Shown piece after piece: positions 6,974-11,942 of a stretch of 11,942 bases of DNA. The position numbers and the translations under genes are program-made. This stretch comes from Paracoccaceae bacterium (GTDB lineage: Bacteria; Pseudomonadota; Alphaproteobacteria; Rhodobacterales; Rhodobacteraceae). Under the pieces are notes generated by a model. The model searched no databases and was not told the origin of the DNA. It saw nothing but the letters and a program-made list of their open reading frames with translations. The stretch covers positions 1 through 11,942 of the forward strand of contig SLQN01000580.1 of NCBI GenBank assembly GCA_007131465.1, given 5' to 3'. Every line of letters begins with the position of its first letter. The first letter of the stretch is position 1.

Positions 6974-9142
6974 CTAGCGCGCGCGGATAACGGGACTGTC
7001 TGCGTCTTTCAGGCTTCCGATGCAGGCCGCGCGGAAGCCACCGTCTTGCAGATTTTCAACCAGACCCTGCGCAAGCTCCGCGGGCACGGCTGCCAGCAAC
7101 CCGCCCGCAGTCTGCGGATCGCACAGCAGGGCGGCGCGCGCCGTGTCGGGCGCGTCCAGCAGATGCGCGACTGCGGCGCGGTTCGCCCCGGCAAGGCTGG
7201 AGGCATGGCCCGCCGCCACCAGCGCCTCGGCCCCGTCCAGCAGGGGCAGCGCATCGAGGGACAACTCGGCGGCAAGCGCAGTCCCGGCAAGCATCTCGGC
7301 CAGATGGCCGACCACGCCGAAGCCGGTCACATCGGTCATGGCATGGGCATGGGGGCCAAGGATTTCCGCCGCGCGGCCTTGGCTCTGGACCATCGCGGCC
7401 AGCGCTCCGGCAACCACATCGCCCGAAGCCGCCCAATGCATTTCGGCGGCCATGATGACACCTGTGCCAAGCGGTTTCGTCAGGATCAGCGCATCACCGG
7501 GGCGCGCGCCCGATTTCGTCAGTGCGGGCCCGTCCAGAAGTCCGGTCACGGTAAAGCCAAGCTGCATCTCGGCCCCCATAGCGCTATGCCCGCCCACCAG
7601 CACTGCGCCTGCCGGGTCCAGTACCGCCAGCGCACCCGCCATGACCTCGCGCAGGGTGCGCGCCTGCATCTCGGGGGCCATGCGGGGCAGCGTGACCGAT
7701 GACAGCGCCGCCTGCGGGCGTGCGCCCATCGCCCAGATGTCGCCCATCGCATGGGTGGCGGCAATCTGCGCCATCACGAACGGATCGTCCCAAAGCGCGC
7801 GCAGATGGTCGGTGGCAATCACCTGCCGCTGATCGCCCATGCGCAGCACGGCAGCGTCATCGCCGATTCCGGTCTCGATATCGGGATGTGACAGGGCGGG
7901 CAGCGCGGCGCGAAGCGCCTGCGCCCCCATCTTCGCGCCGCAACCGCCGCACAGGGGGCGGCCTTCCAGCATCGCTTGCAATCCGTCCGCCATTGCCGGG
8001 GGCAGGGGGGGCTGCATGGGCTTGGCGTCGCGGAACTGGCCCATGAATTTCGCGTCGATACGGTCTTTCAGCCCCCACAGCCAGCGCCCTTCCAGCGGCA
8101 GGGACCATTTGTCGGCCAGCGCGACCTTGTCGCCCAGTGAAACCAGCTTCAGGTAATCGCGCTGCGGGTGGTAGGCGCGCATACGGCCCGCCCCAAGGGC
8201 CGCGCGCAGGTTGTCCAGCAGATAGGGGGCCTGGCGCACGGCATAGACCCCGGCCTTCGCGCGCGGCGCATGGGCCATATGCGCACAATCGCCCACAGCA
8301 AAGATGGCCGGGTCCGAAACGCTGCGCAGGAACTTGTCCACAGTGACGAACCCGTCCGTCAGGTCCAGCCCGGTCTCCTGCAACCAACCCTGCGGGCGCG
8401 CGCCTGCTGCCCCCAGCACCAGGCTCGCGGGAAGCGCCGCACCGTCCGCCAGATGCACGCCTGTCGCCGTGACTTCGGAAATCCCGGCCCCTTCGCGCGT
8501 CGCCACCCCGGCTTTCGCCAGATGCGCAAGCAACCGCTTGCGCGCTTCTGCGCCGATATTGGGCAGCATCGCTGCGGCCTCGATAATGGTGATCTGCGCG
8601 TCGCGTCCGCGCAACCTGTGGGCCATCGCCAGCGCCAGTTCCACGCCGGCAACCCCGCCGCCAATGATAACGACTTGCGGTATGAGGCGGTTCTCTGCCA
8701 GCGCTTCCAGCCAGCCCTCCCAGGCGCGGGCATAGTCCCCCAGCGGCTTGGCCGACACGGCATGCGCGCTGTAGCCGGGTATTGCGGGCAAGTCCGAAGT
8801 TATGCCGATATCTATGGCTGCGATGTCATAGGCGATTGCAGGGCGGCCCGGCACGGTTATCAGGCGCTGGTCGCGGTCCAGCCCGGTGGCCCGCCCCAGC
8901 ACCAGCCGCGCGCCTGCGCGGCGCGCAAGGCGCACGAGGTCGATATCAAGTTCGGTGCGCGCGTAATGCCCGGCAATATAGCCGGGCAGCATGCCGGTAT
9001 AGGGCGCGGTGGGCGCAGGGTTGATGACAGTCAGGCGGACACCGGGCAGGGGCCGCATGGCCCAGGCATGCAGCACCAGCGCATGCGTATGCCCGCCACC
9101 GATCAGCACAAGGTCTCGGGTCTGGGGCATTGGCATTTGCAT
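6974..9142 (-). CDS. selD: Fusion of an NADH dehydrogenase-like flavoprotein with selenophosphate synthetase (SelD)
   Basis: A 722-aa two-domain protein. The N-terminal part (about 1-370) is a pyridine nucleotide-disulfide/type II NADH dehydrogenase-like fold. It has the FAD-binding IGGGHTHA (14-21), the NAD(P)-binding VIIGGGVAGVELA (from residue 158) and the second FAD motif FAVGDCAHM near residue 285. The C-terminal part (about 390-722) is SelD, which makes selenophosphate from selenide and ATP. It has the catalytic pair C401 and K404 in GGCGAK, nucleotide-binding GIGDDAAVL, DPFVMAQIAATHAMGDIWAMG, VGGHS, DVTGFGVVGHL and CDPQTAGG. The active-site residue is Cys, not selenocysteine. ATG 9148 directly abuts GGAG, whereas ATG 9142 lies 6 bases from it, so I choose 9142. 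It converges on mnmH. Such fusions are known in bacteria; the role of the flavoprotein half is unproven, with selenium reduction or delivery as one inference. Confidence 0.95.
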   Translation of the reverse strand: MQMPMPQTRDLVLIGGGHTHALVLHAWAMRPLPGVRLTVINPAPTAPYTGMLPGYIAGHYARTELDIDLVRLARRAGARLVLGRATGLDRDQRLITVPGRPAIAYDIAAIDIGITSDLPAIPGYSAHAVSAKPLGDYARAWEGWLEALAENRLIPQVVIIGGGVAGVELALAMAHRLRGRDAQITIIEAAAMLPNIGAEARKRLLAHLAKAGVATREGAGISEVTATGVHLADGAALPASLVLGAAGARPQGWLQETGLDLTDGFVTVDKFLRSVSDPAIFAVGDCAHMAHAPRAKAGVYAVRQAPYLLDNLRAALGAGRMRAYHPQRDYLKLVSLGDKVALADKWSLPLEGRWLWGLKDRIDAKFMGQFRDAKPMQPPLPPAMADGLQAMLEGRPLCGGCGAKMGAQALRAALPALSHPDIETGIGDDAAVLRMGDQRQVIATDHLRALWDDPFVMAQIAATHAMGDIWAMGARPQAALSSVTLPRMAPEMQARTLREVMAGALAVLDPAGAVLVGGHSAMGAEMQLGFTVTGLLDGPALTKSGARPGDALILTKPLGTGVIMAAEMHWAASGDVVAGALAAMVQSQGRAAEILGPHAHAMTDVTGFGVVGHLAEMLAGTALAAELSLDALPLLDGAEALVAAGHASSLAGANRAAVAHLLDAPDTARAALLCDPQTAGGLLAAVPAELAQGLVENLQDGGFRAACIGSLKDADSPVIRAR

Positions 9143-9148
9143 GTGCAT

Positions 9149-9152
9149 CTCC
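9149..9152 (-). promoter_or_regulatory. Ribosome site deciding the start of the selD fusion
   Basis: GGAG on the minus strand touches the first ATG (9148) but sits 6 bases before the second (9142). Normal spacing favours 9142. Two more in-frame ATGs (9136, 9130) follow. Confidence 0.6.
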
Positions 9153-9233
9153 GTCGCGGGTAGCGTCCCCTAACCGATGATGCGGTCAATGACGAGTGTG
9201 ACATTCCGCGCGACGTTGCAGAGCCTGCGCAAA

Positions 9234-9247
9234 GGTTTTTGCAAACC
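9234..9247. repeat. Inverted repeat over the -35 element
   Basis: GGTTT and AAACC flank TTGC, with the central 8-base palindrome TTTGCAAA at 9238-9245. It overlaps the -35 of the candidate promoter. It does not match the FNR/Anr box (TTGAT-N4-ATCAA). A binding site for a regulator is possible; so is chance. Confidence 0.35.
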
Positions 9248-9266
9248 GGCAATCCGGGGGTATTCT
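9239..9266 (+). promoter_or_regulatory. Candidate promoter for the di-heme peroxidase gene
   Basis: TTGCAA (9239-9244), a 16-base spacer and TATTCT (9261-9266) resemble a sigma-70 promoter, each hexamer matching 4 of 6 consensus bases. It is about 40 bases before the start codon. Palindromes overlap both its -35 and -10 elements, which suggests regulated expression. Confidence 0.45.
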
Positions 9267-9295
9267 GACAGAAATTTGAAACGTGGTGATTCTGT
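9263..9295. repeat. TTCTG/CAGAA half-site cluster over the -10 element
   Basis: TTCTG-A-CAGAA (9263-9273) is a perfect palindrome around one base and overlaps the -10. A third copy, TTCTGT, lies at 9290-9295 just before the ribosome site, so ACAGAA (9268-9273) and TTCTGT are also inverted with a 16-base gap. This looks like an operator or an mRNA-leader stem for the peroxidase gene. No known regulator is recognised. Confidence 0.4.
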
Positions 9296-9300
9296 GAGGG
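9296..9300 (+). promoter_or_regulatory. Ribosome site supporting the 9305 start
   Basis: GAGGG lies 4 bases before ATG 9305. The next in-frame ATG (9344, giving MKCPCAYAIL) would make a more typical signal peptide but has only a GGTGG placed very close to it. Confidence 0.45.
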
Positions 9301-9304
9301 CATT

Positions 9305-11014
9305 ATGCGGGGCGGTTTCCAGTGGCAATGGTGTGGGGTGGCAATGAAATGTCCGTGTGCATACGCAATCCTCATTGTCACCGGGGTTGCGCTGGGACAG
9401 GCGGGAGTACCGCAGGCGGCAGTCGGCCAGACCCTGAACGATGGCTTCGCTGCGATGGAGCAGGGCGACTTCTTTACGGCCTTTACCGCCATGCGCCGGT
9501 TGGAGCAGGCGGGTGATCCCCATGCCGCGCGCCTTCTGGAGCAGGTGTTCCAGACACCCTCGGTCCAGGCTGCCGCTGCACCCGTTCCCCCTGTGACCGC
9601 CTATGCCCGCCCCGCGCGTCCTGCGCCTGCGCAATCTCCGCGCCCGAACCAGCGTCCCGTTCTGACGCCTGTGCCTGTCGCGTTGCCCGTCGCCGCGCCC
9701 CCGGCAGAAGCGCCGGGGCGTGCCGCCCTGCCACTGCCACCTCATGACCTGCCCGCGCCACTGAGCGGGGCAGATTTTCACTATTCCGATCCGCTGCTGG
9801 CCGACATTGGGCGGCTCTTGTTCTTCGACCCGGTGCTGTCGGGCAACAAGGACACATCCTGCGCCACCTGCCATCATCCCCGGCATGCCTCGGGCGATGG
9901 CGTATCGCTCGGGTTGGGCACAGGGGCGCAGGGCCTCGGGCCGGACCGCAGCCCTGAAGGCGCGCGTGCCGCCCAGCGCCGGATCCCACGCAATGCGCCC
10001 GCGCTCTGGAACCTTGGCGCGCGCGAGATCCATGTCCTGTTCCACGACGGACGCCTTGAAAAGGATCCGGCGCGCCCCGGAAAGTTGCTGACCCCACAAG
10101 GCCCGCTGGATTACATGGTGCTCGACACGATTCTTTCGGCGCAGGCGTTGTTCCCGGTGCTCTCCGCCGAGGAAATGTCGGGACAGCCCGGCGAGAACCC
10201 GATCGCCGATGCGGTGGCCGATCAGCGTGTTCACGGCGATGACGGAGCCTGGGCGCTGCTGGCCGCCCGCGTGGATGCGCTGGAGCCGTATAACTCTGCC
10301 TTCACGGCGTTGCGTGGCGCGCCCGGCCCTTTGCGGATGGACGAAATCGCCAATGCGCTGGGGGCTTTCATCGCACGCGAGTTTCGCGCCGATCAGACCC
10401 CGTTCGACCTGTATCTGCGCGAAACCGGGGCCATGTCGCCCGAGGCGGGCGAGGGGATGCGGCTGTTTTACGGGCGCGCCAACTGTGCCGCCTGTCATTC
10501 CGGCCCGCTGCTGAGTGACCAGAAGTTTCATGCCATGGGCCAGCCCGCGATCGGCCCCGGCAAGGACCGCGACGCCGAGGGATATACGCGCGATCTCGGG
10601 CGCGGCTTTGTCACGCTTGACCCCGATGATGCCTATCGGTTCCGCACCCCCATGCTGCGCAATGTGCTTCACACGGGGCCATGGGGGCATTCGGGCGCAT
10701 TCTCGGATTTGGCCGATTTCCTGCGCCATCATCTGGACCCTGTCACCGGGCTTGCGGCTTATGCCCCGCAGGCCGTCCTGCCGGAACTGGCAGCGGCAGA
10801 GGATGATTACGCGACAATCGACAATGCCAACGCCCGCGCCGCGATTTCCGATGCGGCTGCGCGCGACATGGCCGCGCGCCCGCTTGTGACCTTGCAGGAC
10901 GATGAAATTGCCCTCCTGATCGCCTTTCTGGGCGCACTCAGCGATGAGACAGCACTTGCAGGGCGCAGCAGTGTGCCCGAGTCCGTGCCAAGCGGGCTGT
11001 CGGTTGACCGGTAG
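9305..11014 (+). CDS. Exported di-heme cytochrome c peroxidase/MauG-like protein with Pro-rich linker
   Basis: A 569-aa secreted protein of the bacterial di-heme cytochrome c peroxidase/MauG superfamily, which reduces hydrogen peroxide or uses high-valent iron to oxidise partner proteins in the periplasm. A signal peptide is at about residues 14-42. Next is a short helical stretch resembling one or two TPR/Sel1 repeats (DGFAAMEQGDFFTAFTAM, about 45-85) and a Pro/Ala-rich linker (about 88-155). The catalytic region has heme sites C186-A-T-C-H190 and C394-A-A-C-H398, with FRTPMLRNV and GPWGHSGAF downstream. The distal ligand of the second heme is not obvious: the MauG Tyr or peroxidase Met is not clearly present, while H475-H476 stands in the following helix. 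Family cores are about 320-380 aa, so the roughly 150-residue N-terminal extension is an addition. No mau genes are nearby. Start at 9305 is favoured by GAGGG; 9344 is the alternative. Confidence 0.85.
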   Translation: MRGGFQWQWCGVAMKCPCAYAILIVTGVALGQAGVPQAAVGQTLNDGFAAMEQGDFFTAFTAMRRLEQAGDPHAARLLEQVFQTPSVQAAAAPVPPVTAYARPARPAPAQSPRPNQRPVLTPVPVALPVAAPPAEAPGRAALPLPPHDLPAPLSGADFHYSDPLLADIGRLLFFDPVLSGNKDTSCATCHHPRHASGDGVSLGLGTGAQGLGPDRSPEGARAAQRRIPRNAPALWNLGAREIHVLFHDGRLEKDPARPGKLLTPQGPLDYMVLDTILSAQALFPVLSAEEMSGQPGENPIADAVADQRVHGDDGAWALLAARVDALEPYNSAFTALRGAPGPLRMDEIANALGAFIAREFRADQTPFDLYLRETGAMSPEAGEGMRLFYGRANCAACHSGPLLSDQKFHAMGQPAIGPGKDRDAEGYTRDLGRGFVTLDPDDAYRFRTPMLRNVLHTGPWGHSGAFSDLADFLRHHLDPVTGLAAYAPQAVLPELAAAEDDYATIDNANARAAISDAAARDMAARPLVTLQDDEIALLIAFLGALSDETALAGRSSVPESVPSGLSVDR

Positions 11015-11064
11015 TGTGAAATCTGTGCTGGCAGGGACGGTTCGGACATGACAGAATCTCTGGC

Positions 11065-11583
11065 ATGACGCCCGACAGCACACGCCGCATTCCCAGTCCC
11101 TCGCCCGATGTGACGTCCCGCCTTGCAGCACGGCTTGGCGCGCGTCTGAAGGCCGGAGATGTGGTGCTGCTGTCTGGCCCGGTGGGCGCGGGCAAAAGCC
11201 ATTTCGCCCGCGCGCTGATCCAGTCGCGGCTGGCAGCGCAGGGACGGTATGAGGATGTACCCTCTCCCACCTTCACGCTGGTCCAGAGCTATGATCTGGG
11301 CGACGTCGAGTTATGGCACGCCGATCTTTACCGCCTGTCAGACCTGTATGAGATTATCGAACTGGGACTGGAGCAGGCGTTCGACGAAGCGATCTGTCTT
11401 GTCGAATGGCCCGAACGTCTGGACAGTGCCGTGCCCGAAGCAGCTTTGCACCTGACGCTTCACCCCGGAGATGGGCCAGAGGACCGCATGCTGGTCTTTT
11501 CCGGCCCGGCCCCGCGCTGGGCCGAAACCCTTGCCGCGCTGAGTGCGAACCCCGAAGAGATGCTCCACCATGTTCCGGACTGA
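11065..11583 (+). CDS. tsaE: tRNA threonylcarbamoyladenosine (t6A) biosynthesis ATPase
   Basis: TsaE (YjeE; 172 aa) is the small ATPase that works with TsaB and TsaD to complete t6A at position 37 of ANN-decoding tRNAs. Walker A is GPVGAGKS (38-45). The family blocks VPSPTFTLVQSYD (about 67-79), WHADLYRLSD (about 87-96) and CLVEWPERLD (about 111-120) follow in the usual order. The length is near the family's roughly 150-165 aa with a short extra tail. The ATG at 11065 is the first start after an in-frame stop; no strong ribosome site is seen, so weak translation or a promoter within the 50-bp gap behind the peroxidase gene is possible. Its 3' end overlaps addB by 14 bp, which indicates coupling. 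Assignment is secure from the motifs. Confidence 0.95.
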   Translation: MTPDSTRRIPSPSPDVTSRLAARLGARLKAGDVVLLSGPVGAGKSHFARALIQSRLAAQGRYEDVPSPTFTLVQSYDLGDVELWHADLYRLSDLYEIIELGLEQAFDEAICLVEWPERLDSAVPEAALHLTLHPGDGPEDRMLVFSGPAPRWAETLAALSANPEEMLHHVPD

Positions 11584-11942
11584 CCCGCGCGCCGCACATG
11601 TCTTTGCCCTGCCGCCGGGCGCCGATTTTCCAACTGTGCTGGCTTCCGGGTTGGCCATCCGCCTCGCGCCTTTTCCGCCGGAAGCCCGCGCACGGGTCAC
11701 GCTCCTCGTCAATTCGGCGCGTATGCGCAGCGCGGTGCGTGCGGCGCTCGTGGCGCAGGGACCGGGGCTGTTGCCGCGCATCCGGCTGGTGAGCGAGCCT
11801 TTGCTCTTTGACGGCGCTGCCGCCCTGCCGCCGCCCCTGTCGCCGCTGCGGCGGCGTCTGGAACTGGCGCGCCTGATCGACCGGTTGCTGACCAGCGCCC
11901 CCGATCTGGCCCCGCGCGCCGCACTTTATGATCTGGCGGACA
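11570..11942 (+). CDS. addB: Double-strand break repair protein AddB, N-terminal part
   Basis: Partial gene: 124 codons from ATG 11570, continuing past the right edge. AddB is the partner of AddA in the helicase-nuclease that resects double-strand breaks and loads RecA, replacing RecBCD in alphaproteobacteria. Recognisable segments are VFALPPGADFPTVLASGL, ARVTLLVNSARMRSAV, LLPRIRLVSE and SPLRRRLELARLI, then DLAPRAALYDLAD, all typical of the alphaproteobacterial AddB N-terminus as I know it. The catalytic nuclease motif and Fe-S cysteines would lie far downstream and cannot be checked. It overlaps the end of tsaE in another frame, with an AGAG some 10 bases upstream as a weak ribosome site. 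addA is expected next but is outside the window. Confidence 0.85.
   Translation, partial: MFRTDPRAAHVFALPPGADFPTVLASGLAIRLAPFPPEARARVTLLVNSARMRSAVRAALVAQGPGLLPRIRLVSEPLLFDGAAALPPPLSPLRRRLELARLIDRLLTSAPDLAPRAALYDLAD

Larger units (their letters stand above)
9143..9304. promoter_or_regulatory. Divergent regulatory region between selD and the di-heme peroxidase gene
   Basis: This 162-bp gap must hold promoters for both directions. For the plus strand a good candidate is at 9239-9266. For the minus strand only a -35-like TTGACC is clear (9185-9190 on plus as GGTCAA), with a poor -10. It also contains the short inverted repeat ACCG-N6-CGGT (9173-9186) and the palindromes listed separately. No tRNA or small gene is seen. 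Confidence 0.5.

Noticed and set aside
8168..9163. Plus-strand frame (331 codons) across the flavoprotein half of selD
   Set aside because: Antisense to the FAD and NAD(P) motifs; no domain is visible in it.
9170..11131. Long minus-strand open frame (653 codons) across the di-heme gene
   Set aside because: Antisense to a protein with two CxxCH heme sites and a signal peptide. Its own product shows no motif, and it spans the regulatory gap and the start of tsaE.
1..11942. Defence system, mobile element, CRISPR array or tRNA gene
   Set aside because: Reading both strands showed no direct-repeat array, transposase, integrase, toxin-antitoxin pair or cloverleaf-like segment. All sizeable segments are explained by housekeeping or envelope genes.

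Overview
The window is GC-rich, gene-dense DNA whose gene content and protein style point to an alphaproteobacterium of the Rhodobacterales (Rhodobacteraceae/Paracoccaceae). Pointers are an AddB-type recombination gene directly behind tsaE, an SbtA-like permease, a long selD fused to a flavoprotein domain, and metK next to a GDSL arylesterase. This placement is my inference from family resemblance; no search was run. I see no tRNA or rRNA gene, insertion sequence, phage gene, CRISPR array or integration site. It looks like core chromosome rather than an accessory island.

Layout. Bases 1-377 (minus) hold the N-terminal part of an SbtA-family permease. Behind a 237-bp gap comes metK (615-1781, minus) with a candidate promoter and a hairpin in its leader. 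Then comes a secreted GDSL lipase/arylesterase of the TesA type (1907-2635, minus). Divergent from it, and overlapping its start, are an ATP-binding protein and a large permease (2625-5860, plus) matching the YbbA/YbbP pair; E. coli shows the same tesA // ybbA-ybbP arrangement. Next is a selenium pair in convergent orientation: mnmH (5913-6953, plus), which puts selenium into tRNA wobble uridine, and a two-domain flavoprotein-SelD fusion (6974-9142, minus), which makes the selenophosphate donor. A 162-bp divergent regulatory region separates selD from an exported di-heme cytochrome c peroxidase/MauG-like protein (9305-11014, plus). The window closes with tsaE (11065-11583, plus), for t6A tRNA modification, overlapping the start of addB (11570 to beyond the end, plus).

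How the genes work together. The clearest functional units are the esterase plus ABC system at the cell envelope, and mnmH plus selD for selenium in tRNA. MetK supplies S-adenosylmethionine for general methylation. TsaE and MnmH are both tRNA modifiers but act in different pathways.

I do not find a clearly new multi-gene system. The most interesting items are the flavoprotein-SelD fusion facing mnmH, the modified architecture and unclear heme ligation of the MauG-like protein with a palindrome-rich promoter, the metK leader that lacks the SAM/SAH-riboswitch core I looked for, the head-to-head overlap of the esterase and ABC genes, and the direct tsaE-addB junction.
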